Below are positions 1-8,900 of a stretch of 64,000 bases of DNA, in pieces. Every line of letters starts with the position of its first letter. Within the stretch, counting starts at the first letter, position 1. Origin of the DNA: JAHQVK01 sp036788295 (GTDB taxonomy: Bacteria > Myxococcota > Kuafuiibacteriia > Kuafuiibacteriales > Kuafuiibacteriaceae); assembly GCA_036788295.1 (NCBI GenBank), contig DAIQNR010000004.1:71294-135293 (forward strand). Reading direction: 5' to 3'. The notes beneath the pieces were generated by a model that was not told the DNA's origin, did no database searches, and was given only the letters and a program-made list of their open reading frames with translations. A program made the position numbers and the translations under genes.

Positions 1-2
1 AC

Positions 3-761
3 GACCGCCACGTGTGCCTCTTGGCGAGCGAACGGTGCGTGCCCCGCGAATCGGTGGACCCGTTCAAGAGCTGCCCCACCGACACCCCGCTGTCCGGCAG
101 CGAGACCTGCCGGCTCGAGCGCGACGCTACCGGGCGGGTGACCCAGGACTACGTCTGCGCGGCGTTGAATGGGCAGGGCCCGAGGTGCCTCCCGGTGTGT
201 GCGCCGGTCCCGTATGGCCGCCGGGACGCCGGGCGCCTCGTCGCGAACCGGTGCCCGACGGGCACGACGTGCTGGAGCGTACCGACCGGGGACTCCCCAG
301 CGGGCGGGGTGTGCTCGGAGGGGATCTGCGAGGAGAGCCCGAACACCTGCCCAGCGACCCAGCGGTGCGCCCGGTTCAACGGAGCCGGGGTCTGCTTCAC
401 CGAGTGCAGCGTGTACGACCGGCCGAGCGGCTGCGGAGCGGACCAGGTCTGCCAGCTCATCGGGCTCGCGAACCTGACCGCCTGCGTCGCCGCCGGCCCC
501 ACCCCCACCGGCGGACTCTGCAACCAGATCGAAGGCGAGGAGCCGCTCGACGACATGTGCCAGCGCCAGGACACCGGGTCCGTGGTTCGTCCCCTGATCT
601 GCGCCCACCCGGACGCGGCCACCGACCGGCGCGACTTCTGCCTCCCGGTGTGCAGCCCCGCCGACGGCAGCGGGTGCCTCCCCGGTGAGCTCTGCCTGCT
701 CGCGCGAGCGAACGTGTACCCGTCCACCGGCCAGGGGGTGGGCGTGTGCGGTCTTCGCTGA
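3..761 (+). CDS. Cys-rich probable secreted protein, 5' end outside window
   Basis: The reading frame is already open at the left edge, so this is the C-terminal part of a longer protein; the first GTG at 12 is probably internal. About 250 residues are visible, with over 20 cysteines spaced as in small disulfide-bonded repeats (for example CPTGTTCW, CPATQRCARFNGAGVC, GCGADQVCQ, LPGELCLL). This pattern is common in extracellular myxobacterial proteins. No catalytic motif is seen. It ends 54 nt before the next gene, which has its own Shine-Dalgarno, so the two need not be coupled. The function is unknown; a secreted or outer-surface role is inferred only from cysteine content. Confidence 0.6.
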   Translation, partial: DRHVCLLASERCVPRESVDPFKSCPTDTPLSGSETCRLERDATGRVTQDYVCAALNGQGPRCLPVCAPVPYGRRDAGRLVANRCPTGTTCWSVPTGDSPAGGVCSEGICEESPNTCPATQRCARFNGAGVCFTECSVYDRPSGCGADQVCQLIGLANLTACVAAGPTPTGGLCNQIEGEEPLDDMCQRQDTGSVVRPLICAHPDAATDRRDFCLPVCSPADGSGCLPGELCLLARANVYPSTGQGVGVCGLR

Positions 762-815
762 GCCTCAGCACGGGGCTGGGCAGGGCGTCGCCGCTCTGCT
801 ATCGGTGGAGGGTCC

Positions 816-2450
816 ATGCTCGACCTCTCCGCCCCTCGCAGCGGCGTCCTCGGCCCTGAGCATTGGTTTTCGGACCTCTACGTGGCCGCCCTGGAGGGCC
901 GCTTCACCGGCGGGGTGCTCATCCGGGCGGACGACGGAGATCGCGCCCTGTTCTTTCGAGCCGGGGACCCGGTCCACGCCGGGGGGGCCGGGTTCTCCGA
1001 TCACCTCCTCGGCGAGGTGGTGGTGAACCTCGGTCTGGCGGCGCGGCCGCTCGTCGTCGACGCCCTTCGCTTCCAGGCGAGCATTCCCGAGGAGGAGCGG
1101 CCGCTGCTCGGGGAGGTGCTGACGGCGCGGCTCGGGCTCTCGAAGGACGCGGTCGACCGCGCAGTGCGAACCCAGACCGAGGCCCGAACGGCGGCCTGCT
1201 TCGCGCTCGGAGCGGGGAGCTTTCACGCCGCCCCGGGGGAAGACGAGCGGGTTCGCTCGGTCGGCAGGCCGGTCGATGGGTGGGCGGTTCTCCTTCGCGG
1301 GTTGACCGAGCACGGCTCCGCGGAAGAGCTGCGGGGCACCGCCGACCGATTGCTCGGTCGCGCCGTCCGCCTGAAGGGGAGCGCCCGCCAGCTCGAGGCG
1401 TTGACGAGCCTGAGCGAGCCGATCCGGCACGGCCTCAAGTACCTGCAGAAGCCCCGGAAACCGGATCAGCTGGAGCGGGCGCTGGACCGGCGCCTCGCTC
1501 GGGGCCTCCTGCGCATGCTCGAGCTGCTCGAGCTGCTCGAGCTGCTCCCGGTGGCCCGAGCCATCCCCATCCCCAAGGTGGCCGCGCGACTGGAGACGTT
1601 CAGGGAAGACAGCCCGAACCCGGCCCCCTCGCCCCGCCCCGCCCAATCCGAGCGGCCCGCGCCCTCCCGCACCGACCCCGCCGCCGCCCGGTCCGCGGAC
1701 CGATCGCCGTTCTCCGAAGTGGAGCGTCGGTTCGAAGAGCTCGGGCAGCTCGACCACTTCGGGGTGCTGGGGTTGGCTCGAGACGACCCGCCGGACCTGG
1801 TCCGCCGCCGCTACACCGAGCTGGCCAAGCGCTTCCACCCGGACGCCTTCAGCGGTCGGAACGTCCCGCCCGACATCGAGGAGAAGATTCGCGCCCTCTC
1901 GGCCCGGCTCAACGAGGCCTATCGGGTGCTCTCGCAGCAGGAGGCCCGGTCCGAGTACGAGGCGCTGCTCGAAGACGAGCGCTTCGCCGGGGACAGCCGC
2001 CGGGCCGATCAGATCCGCGAAGCGTCGCTCAAGGTGAAGATGGCCCTGGTGCACATCAAGAAGCGGGAGTTCGACAAGGGTCGCGCGATGCTCCGAGCGG
2101 CGGTGGAGGCCGACCCTCACTCCCGCGCCTACCAAGCCCATTTGGCCTGGTCGATGTTCGTCGACCCGAAGTTCGACCGAGAAGAGGCCAAACGAGAAGG
2201 GCTGCCCCTGCTCGTTGGGGCGCTCGCCACCGAGAACGAGAACCCGGTCGTGCACTTCTATCTCGGCCGGGCCTACAAGGAGCTCGGGCAGATGAAGCAG
2301 GCGCTGCAGCACTTCAACGCCGCCTCGAAGCTCGATCGAAGCTTCGCCGACGCGCAGCGCGAGGCCCGGCTGCTCGCGGGACGGCTCGAAAAGGATAAGA
2401 AGTCCCAGAGCGACGTGAAGGGAGCGTTCGGCAAGCTGTTTCGCCGGTGA
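816..2450 (+). CDS. DUF4388 (PATAN-like) - DnaJ domain - TPR protein
   Basis: 544 aa. Residues ~12-135 resemble the DUF4388/PATAN module of delta-proteobacterial signalling proteins (ALEGRFTGGVLIRADDGDRA). A Glu-Leu repeat and a Pro-rich linker follow (~230-300). Residues ~313-385 form a J domain with the diagnostic HPD in AKRFHPDAF, which in the family stimulates DnaK-type ATPases. The C-terminus (~405-520) looks like TPR helices (FYLGRAYKELGQMKQALQHF). There is no glycine/phenylalanine or zinc-finger region, so this is a type III J protein rather than canonical DnaJ. The ATG at 816 has GGAGG a few bases upstream. Its stop overlaps the start of the downstream kinase by 4 nt, implying translational coupling and a shared signalling role (inference). 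Confidence 0.85.
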   Translation: MLDLSAPRSGVLGPEHWFSDLYVAALEGRFTGGVLIRADDGDRALFFRAGDPVHAGGAGFSDHLLGEVVVNLGLAARPLVVDALRFQASIPEEERPLLGEVLTARLGLSKDAVDRAVRTQTEARTAACFALGAGSFHAAPGEDERVRSVGRPVDGWAVLLRGLTEHGSAEELRGTADRLLGRAVRLKGSARQLEALTSLSEPIRHGLKYLQKPRKPDQLERALDRRLARGLLRMLELLELLELLPVARAIPIPKVAARLETFREDSPNPAPSPRPAQSERPAPSRTDPAAARSADRSPFSEVERRFEELGQLDHFGVLGLARDDPPDLVRRRYTELAKRFHPDAFSGRNVPPDIEEKIRALSARLNEAYRVLSQQEARSEYEALLEDERFAGDSRRADQIREASLKVKMALVHIKKREFDKGRAMLRAAVEADPHSRAYQAHLAWSMFVDPKFDREEAKREGLPLLVGALATENENPVVHFYLGRAYKELGQMKQALQHFNAASKLDRSFADAQREARLLAGRLEKDKKSQSDVKGAFGKLFRR

Positions 2451-4300
2451 GCCGGCCGGCGCTGGCCCGCGTCCGAGGGGGCGTGTACGGTCCGGGGCGA
2501 TTGCGCATGGCCGCCGGCCGCACCGAGCCCCCACCTCCGCCCGAGGTCGCCGCGACCCTCCTTCAGCAGGGATGCGGGCGCACAATCGGGAGGTACACCC
2601 TGCTTCGCCGCATCGCGAAGGGCGGCATGGCCGAGGTCTATCTCGCCCGGTCCGACGGCGCCTCCGGGGTGTCCAAGCAGGTGGCGCTCAAGCGGATCCT
2701 CCCTCAGCACGCCCACAACGAGCGCTTCGTGGCCATGCTCGTGGACGAAGCCAAGATCGCGGTCACGCTCGCCCACCCCAACATCGCCCAGGTGTTCGAG
2801 TTCGGCCTCGAGGCCGAGGACTTCTTCCTCGTCATGGAGCACGTCCCCGGGCCATCGCTCGCCGATCTGCTCCGCCGAATCGACGCTCGGGCACCGCCAG
2901 GGCGAACGCTGGGGCTCCCGATCCGCCACGCGGTGCACGTCGTGGCCGAGGTCGCGCGGGGGCTCGAGCACGCCCACACCCGGACCGACGTTCGGGGGCG
3001 TCCGCTCGGGATCGTGCATCGCGACGTGTCCCCCCAAAACGTGCTCGTCTCGTACGGCGGGGACGTGAAGCTCATCGACTTCGGCATCGCCCGGGCCCGA
3101 AACCGGCTCGCCGAGACCCAGGCTGGGGTCATCAAGGGCAAGCTCCGGTACCTCGCCCCGGAGATCGCGGCCGGCGAGGAGCCGGACCACCGGGCCGACG
3201 TCTATTGCTGCGGGATCGTGCTGTTCGAGCTGCTCACCGGCGAGGCCCTGTACGCCCCGGCGTCCGATTTCGAGGCGATCGAGATGGCAACCCGAGGGGT
3301 CGTGCGGTCGCCGCGGGCCAGCAACCCGGCGGTGCCCGCCGAGCTCGACGCGCTCGTGCGGCGCACCCTGTCGAGGGACCGGGCGGGGCGTCCGCCGACC
3401 GCGAGGGCGCTGCAGGATGACTTGCGGCGCTTTCTCAACCACTTCGACCCGGGTTTCGTGGAGAGCCAGTTCGGCGAGTTCGTCAGCGAGCTGTTCGCCG
3501 CCGAGCGGGCGCGGGACCGAGCCCTCGATGTCGCGGCCGAGATGCTTTCCCGCCGCAGCACTGAGGAGGCGACCGAGTTCGGGCCAAGCCCGTACCGGTC
3601 CATCGTGGCCGCCGAAGCGCCGGCGCCTCGGCCGGAGGCGGAGCCGGTCGAGGCGCAGCCTCCGCGCACCCGCGCCGCCCGCTGGTGGTGGGGGGCGCCG
3701 GTGGCCGCCGGCGCGCTCGCTTACGCCCTGGCCCGCCCCGCGCCCCCGCCGGATCCGGTTCCGGAAGCGGAAGCGGAAGCGAGCCCGATGCTCGGCACCC
3801 TCGAGCTATCGATCTCGCCGCCGGTGCCGGTCCGGGTCGAGCTCGACGGGGCGGTGCTGGCCGACGGGGCGACGCCGCCGCTGCTGCTTCGGGCCGCCCC
3901 CGGCTTGGTTCATCGGCTGGAGATCTCGGCCGACGGCTACGAACCTCATGAATCCAGGGCCGAGGTGGGGGCGGGGAGAACCACCCGGATCGAGCTCACG
4001 CTCGAGCCCAAAGCTCCACCCCCGACGACGACCGCGCCCGTGCCTTCGCCCCGCGGCCCCACGTCACCCCCGCCGGCGCAAGAGCGGCCCCGCCGACGGT
4101 TTGGCCACCTGCTGGTCAACAGCCGTCCGGCGTCGGTCGTCTGGATCGGCGGCCGAAAGCTCGGTGAGACCCCGGTACGCACCCGGCTGCCGGCCGGACG
4201 CCACCGGGTGACCCTGGAGGGACCGGGCGGGGCCAAGAAGGTGGTCATCGTGCAGATCCGCGCCGGTCATGAGGACCAGTTCACGTACCGGTGGCCGTGA
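2447..4300 (+). CDS. Membrane Ser/Thr protein kinase with two PEGA domains
   Basis: 617 aa from a GTG that overlaps the upstream stop (GTGA); an ATG at 2507 is an alternative start. The kinase domain (~49-310) has a glycine loop (IAKGGMAEVYLAR), VAIK lysine (VALKRILP), catalytic loop HRDVSPQN and DFG (LIDFGIA), so all key residues are present. A single hydrophobic segment at ~411-427 (Trp-rich start) separates the cytoplasmic kinase from an outer part with two PEGA modules (~449-515 and ~553-615; second has GRKLGETPVRTRLPAGRHRV). PEGA domains are associated with surface or S-layer-like interaction, so this is likely a receptor kinase. It converges with the nuclease gene ending 6 nt away. The HRDVSPQN form matches the kinase at 38075. 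Confidence 0.93.
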   Translation: MSRPALARVRGGVYGPGRLRMAAGRTEPPPPPEVAATLLQQGCGRTIGRYTLLRRIAKGGMAEVYLARSDGASGVSKQVALKRILPQHAHNERFVAMLVDEAKIAVTLAHPNIAQVFEFGLEAEDFFLVMEHVPGPSLADLLRRIDARAPPGRTLGLPIRHAVHVVAEVARGLEHAHTRTDVRGRPLGIVHRDVSPQNVLVSYGGDVKLIDFGIARARNRLAETQAGVIKGKLRYLAPEIAAGEEPDHRADVYCCGIVLFELLTGEALYAPASDFEAIEMATRGVVRSPRASNPAVPAELDALVRRTLSRDRAGRPPTARALQDDLRRFLNHFDPGFVESQFGEFVSELFAAERARDRALDVAAEMLSRRSTEEATEFGPSPYRSIVAAEAPAPRPEAEPVEAQPPRTRAARWWWGAPVAAGALAYALARPAPPPDPVPEAEAEASPMLGTLELSISPPVPVRVELDGAVLADGATPPLLLRAAPGLVHRLEISADGYEPHESRAEVGAGRTTRIELTLEPKAPPPTTTAPVPSPRGPTSPPPAQERPRRRFGHLLVNSRPASVVWIGGRKLGETPVRTRLPAGRHRVTLEGPGGAKKVVIVQIRAGHEDQFTYRWP

Positions 4301-4306
4301 TCGGTC

Positions 4307-5953
4307 TCAACCGGCCGGGGCGCGCGAACCGTGGCCCGGGAGGGTAGGACGGCGGCCAAGGACCACGGTCAGGGCTCGGGCGAGCTCGCTCGAGGGCGTG
4401 CCTGGCCAAAGCCCGATCGTGCCCCCGCGCAGCCGCTCCTCGGGCCACCCCGGCTTCAGCATGGCCGGGCCGACGAGGCGGGCCCCTTCCCCCGGCCACA
4501 GCACCCACACCGACCGGACCAGCGGCTGGCCCGACGCGTCGCCGATCCCCTCCCCGTACTTCCACCAAACCTCCTGCAGCGCGGTCCAGGGCGGGCCGCC
4601 GGCCTCCCGACGGAACTTCGCGTCGAGCACGTGCAGGTCGAGCGAGCCGTCGATCCACCGCACCTCGACCACCAAATCCGGGCGCCAAGGCCGACCGGGG
4701 TGGAGCTTTCGGATCTCGCCCTCCCGACCGATCTCGGGCTCGTAGAGCAGGCGAACCGTGCGCAGCTCTTGGGTCCAGGTGGCGACCTCGCCCCGGGCGA
4801 GGGTCGAAAACCAGCCGGGATCGATCTCGAAAGTCCCCGACCAAGCGCCAAGCAGGTCCCCCAGGGCCCGAGCGACGACGACGGTGCACCACTGCTCCCA
4901 CAGCTCGTCGAGGGCGCGAATCGGGGCCGGAGCGACCGAAGACTCGTCCTGCCCGTCCGCGATGAGAAAGGCGCGAAACGTCGTCCAGTACGCTGGCTCG
5001 GCGTCGACGCGCGGGGTCCGGAGCATGCGCGGGCCCCGGGGGCGCAGGTCCGGGAGCCCGGCCCGCAGCCGAATGGCGGCGATCTCCCTCCGCAGCTCGT
5101 CGATGCGCGCCCGCCGCCGCTCGAGACCCAAGGCGCGCGGCGCGTCGCGCTCCTGCCACAGGTTGCCGTGCTCGGTGACGAAGGCCTCTCTCGCTTCCCG
5201 GCCGGCCTCGAGCCGCCCGAGCTCTTCGCTGACGCGAGCCCGCAGGTCGGTCGCGGCGGCGTCGAGGCGATCGTACGCGGTCAGCACCCCCCGGTTTTCC
5301 AGGGTGTCGAGGTCGGCGCGGCGCTCCCGGCGCACCCCCACCGAGCGGCCGGTCGCGGCCGCCCGGACCGACGCCACCGGGTGGGTGGCGAGCCAGCGCA
5401 CGTCCCGCGCGGTGCGGGGGCCGCCCACCGCCGGGGCCGCCCACACCTCCTCCCGGGCCCGGTGAAGCGGCCGGCGCCGGATCGCCGGAGCGGCCGACGC
5501 GGCGAGACCCACCGCCATCTCGAGCAGGCTCAGCTCCCGGTCCCGAGATCGCACCCCCTCCACCGTGGACACCGCCCCCGCCGAGAGGGACAGCCCCTCG
5601 GCGACCGCCTCGAGCTCGGTCACCAGGGCAGAGATCGCCTCGGCGACGAGCTTGTTCGGCTGCACGACGAAGCTCACGCTCCGGGCGTCGACGGCGACCT
5701 TGACCTCGCCCGCGACCTCGGCGAGCAGCCCGGGACCGGTCCAGCTCGCGAGGCCGCTGGCATCAGCCCGAAGCTCGATCTCTCGGTCCCCAACGGTCAG
5801 CAGCACGAAGGCACCCGGGCGGTGGCCGCGGGAGCGAACCACGAGATCGCCCCAACCCCGCACGACCGGCCGCGCCTCGTCCTGGATCAGGGTCTCGCCG
5901 GCCACAACCTCCAGCTCGAGCCCCTCAGGTGTGGAAGAAGTCGTACCAGTCAC
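4307..5953 (-). CDS. DUF2357 / McrC-like PD-(D/E)XK nuclease
   Basis: 548 aa. The N-terminal ~130 residues are beta-rich. A charged alpha-helical stretch (~200-300, RRRARIDELRREIAAIR) looks coiled. The C-terminal part carries a PD-(D/E)XK nuclease core: RPDLVVEV at ~420 followed by LDAKFRR ~20 residues later, giving the expected PD...DxK triad. This is the layout of DUF2357 proteins, the usual McrC partners of McrB-type ATPases. Its start lies inside the end of the AAA+ gene (29-nt overlap), so the two are translationally coupled. Family knowledge predicts the nuclease subunit of a type IV (modification-dependent) restriction complex. The DUF2357 label comes from motif and context recognition, not a search. 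The first ATG after the overlap was kept as start; a later start cannot be excluded. Confidence 0.8.
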   Translation of the reverse strand: MTGTTSSTPEGLELEVVAGETLIQDEARPVVRGWGDLVVRSRGHRPGAFVLLTVGDREIELRADASGLASWTGPGLLAEVAGEVKVAVDARSVSFVVQPNKLVAEAISALVTELEAVAEGLSLSAGAVSTVEGVRSRDRELSLLEMAVGLAASAAPAIRRRPLHRAREEVWAAPAVGGPRTARDVRWLATHPVASVRAAATGRSVGVRRERRADLDTLENRGVLTAYDRLDAAATDLRARVSEELGRLEAGREAREAFVTEHGNLWQERDAPRALGLERRRARIDELRREIAAIRLRAGLPDLRPRGPRMLRTPRVDAEPAYWTTFRAFLIADGQDESSVAPAPIRALDELWEQWCTVVVARALGDLLGAWSGTFEIDPGWFSTLARGEVATWTQELRTVRLLYEPEIGREGEIRKLHPGRPWRPDLVVEVRWIDGSLDLHVLDAKFRREAGGPPWTALQEVWWKYGEGIGDASGQPLVRSVWVLWPGEGARLVGPAMLKPGWPEERLRGGTIGLWPGTPSSELARALTVVLGRRPTLPGHGSRAPAG

Positions 5954-8900
5954 CGAGCTCTTCCCCGCGCACCCTCAGCTCCTTGGTCCGAGCCGCGGAG
6001 CGGCGCCAGCCCCGCTCTTCGAACAGGGCGCCGAGCTGATCGAGCAGGGTTCGCCATCGCGGCCCGACCCCGCGCAGCGGGGGCAAGACCCGCTGAAGCA
6101 CCTGGAGGTCCTCCGCCTCCGTCCGGTCGAGGACCCCGTCGGCGGCTCCTAGGTACCGCTCCATCGCCCGGCGGGTCCGGGCGGTCGGGGCGCCGGGCAC
6201 CCGCGCCTCCTGCAGGAACTTCACGACCTCGGTGATGCCGCCGAGCGCCGCGGCCTCGGTGATCGGAGCCAGGGCCGACCAGGGCACGGACAGGCCGAGG
6301 TTGTCGTCCTCGGCTCGCCACAGAGGGGCGTCGGCCGACGGCTCCATCCACAGGACGCTCGCCCGGGACAGAAAACGAGGGGAGAGCCGCTCGACCGTGT
6401 CGTCGACGTTGATGGTCGCGAGCATCCGCACCGAAGGCGGCACGGAGAAGGACCACGGGTACCGCTCGGCGTTGTCGGGATCGAGCTCCGGGTCGTAGAG
6501 GCGCACCGTGGGCGCGGCCGCCTCGAACGCCGACAGCATGCGAGCGAGGTAGTACTCGGGGGAGGCGAGGTTCAGCTCCTCGACCAGAACCGGCCACAGC
6601 CCCCCGTCCGCCTCCCCGTCCCGAGCCCGGAGAAGGTGCTCCACGAAGCCCTCGCTCGACGCGGTCCAGCGGTGCTCGGTCGGGTGCCAGAAACCAAAGA
6701 GGGCCGCGTCGTCCTGCCAGTCCCGTCGGACCACCAGCTCGAGGTAGCGATCGCTGCCCGGCCCGTGGCCGAGCCGGCTCAGCACGCTGCGCACGAACGT
6801 GCTCTTTCCCACCCCGGGGAGGCCGGCGAGCAAGGTCCACCGCCCGGTCCCGAGCGAGAGCACCAGGTTGGCCACCGCGGTTCGGTCCCAGGTGCTCCCC
6901 GCGACCGCGGTGATGAGCTCCTCGAGCGCCGGTGGCTCGCCCGGCCGAAACGGGCGGGCTCGGATCGGAGCTCGGGCCGCCTCCCTCGCCCCACCGCCCC
7001 GAGGTCGCTCTGCACCGCCGAACGCGCCAAGCTGGGCGAGCAGCCGCACCTTTTCGTCCTCGAGCGCCGAACGGGCCGCGGCGAGCTCGGACTCGAGCCG
7101 CTCGATTTCGGCGCCGAGACGCTTCTCTTCCTCCGCGACCCGCTGCGCCACGGTGACGAGCGCCGTCTCCTTGGCCGCCAGCTCGGCGTCCAGTTCCGCT
7201 CGGCGGGCCCGCACCTCGGCCTCGTGCCGGTCGAGCTGGTCCGCCACCCACCGGGCCGCCGCCTCCGAGCGCGCCGCCTCCCCGTCCTTCGTCTCGAGCC
7301 ACGCCGCGACCGCCTGCCGGCGAGCGTCGTCCAATGCTTCGGCCCGGGGGAGGAGGGCCCGCAGCCGGCTCGCGCGGATCGCGTACACCGAGGGAGGGAA
7401 CTGCGGCGCCTGGTCGTCGGCGAGGAACCGTCGAAGGGACTCCGGCGACGGCGTCTGCTCGAGCTGGCGCGCCAGCCAGGCCGCCGCGGTCACGTCGTCG
7501 AGGCGGTCGTGCACGCTCGCCCCGGCCGCCACGAGATCCTCGAGCGTCGGGGGGTCCGGAACGAGGCTCCGGGTCTCGTCGGCGATGATCCGCCCGAACA
7601 GCCGCTCGAAGTCGGCGATGGGCAGGCGCGCGACCGCGAACGCCGGTTCCTCCGGGGCAAGCCCGGTGGGCAGCAGCCGAAATGGGCCCTCGACTGCGCT
7701 CCCGGTGCGCCGGAACACCGGGCCGAGCGCGTCGGCGCGCAGGTGGTTGTTGCTCCACAGCTCACCCCACGCCGACAGATGGTGCGAGGCGTCATCCGGC
7801 GCGCCGGGGGTCAGCCGCAAGCCAGCCGGACCGGCCTCGGTCACGGCCGCCGTGCCCGGGGCCTCGATGCCGGCCAGGACATAGGCGAGCCGCCGGGCCC
7901 CGCCTTTGGCCTCGACCGCGACCGTCGCCGCCGGAGCGCCCGAGGCGAGGATCTCGGCGAGCTGCGCGAGCTCGTCGACGAGCCGCTCGGACGCGAGCCC
8001 CGCCGCTCTGCGGCTGGCCGCCCGTTCGATCGCGAGGGTCAGCGCGCCGGCCTCAGGGAGGGCGTCGATGCGCTCGGCGAGCGCCCACAGCTCGGGGCCG
8101 AGACGCTCGCGCTCCTGGTCGAGGCACGCCTCGAGCTCCCTACGGGCGCCGTGCAGCAGCTGCGCCACTTCCGCCAGCTCGTTTCTCTGCAGGGCTCGCT
8201 GCGCTTCCTCAGCCGCCTCGACCACCGCCTCGGCCCCGCTCGGGACCCGCAGCGCCCGCTGGAGCACGTGCTCGACCGCTTCCCGCAGCGGCGCCCGGGC
8301 CTCGCGCCACCGCGCGTCCACCGCCTCCGCCCAAGCGTGCAGGTCGGGCCCCGGCGCCGGAGCCACGAACCCGAGCTTCGACAGCTCCGCCGCCCGAAAC
8401 TCGGCCCGCTCCTTGATGCGGACCAGGTCCGCGCCCTGGGTCGCCGCTTCGTGGTCCCGGTCGGCCTGCTCGATCCAGTTCTCCGCCTCGGCCAGCTCGA
8501 GCCGGTCGAGCGCCTGCTGGGCGGCGCCGAGGTCCTCGGCCGCTTCGCCCTCGTACTCGGCGAGCCGCCCGTCGAGACGGTCGGCGAGGTTTTGGACCCG
8601 GTCCGCGATCACCGCCGCCCACTCCGGTGGCTCGCGTCCGGCGCTGGCCGCCGCTTCCCGCGTCAGCACGAAGGCCACCCGCTGCCGGCCCTCGGGCGGC
8701 TTGGCGAGGGTCTTGGCCAGCAGGGTGCCCGGGGCGAGGATCGGCCGGTAGCTCGGTTCGGGGAGCGCGTCCTCGACCAGCGCCTTCGCGAGATCGCGGC
8801 CGGCCTCGCAGTGGTCGTCGACCGATTTTTTCCACGCCGCCGGCAGCTCGGGCGCCGGGCGTTCGGAGCCGGGCCACAACGCGAGCGCCCGCTGGACCAG

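Noticed and set aside
3694..3780. Short GC-rich repeat (gaagcggaagcggaagc) as a regulatory element
   Set aside because: Codes an Ala/Glu linker in the PEGA kinase; simple-sequence codon repetition explains it.
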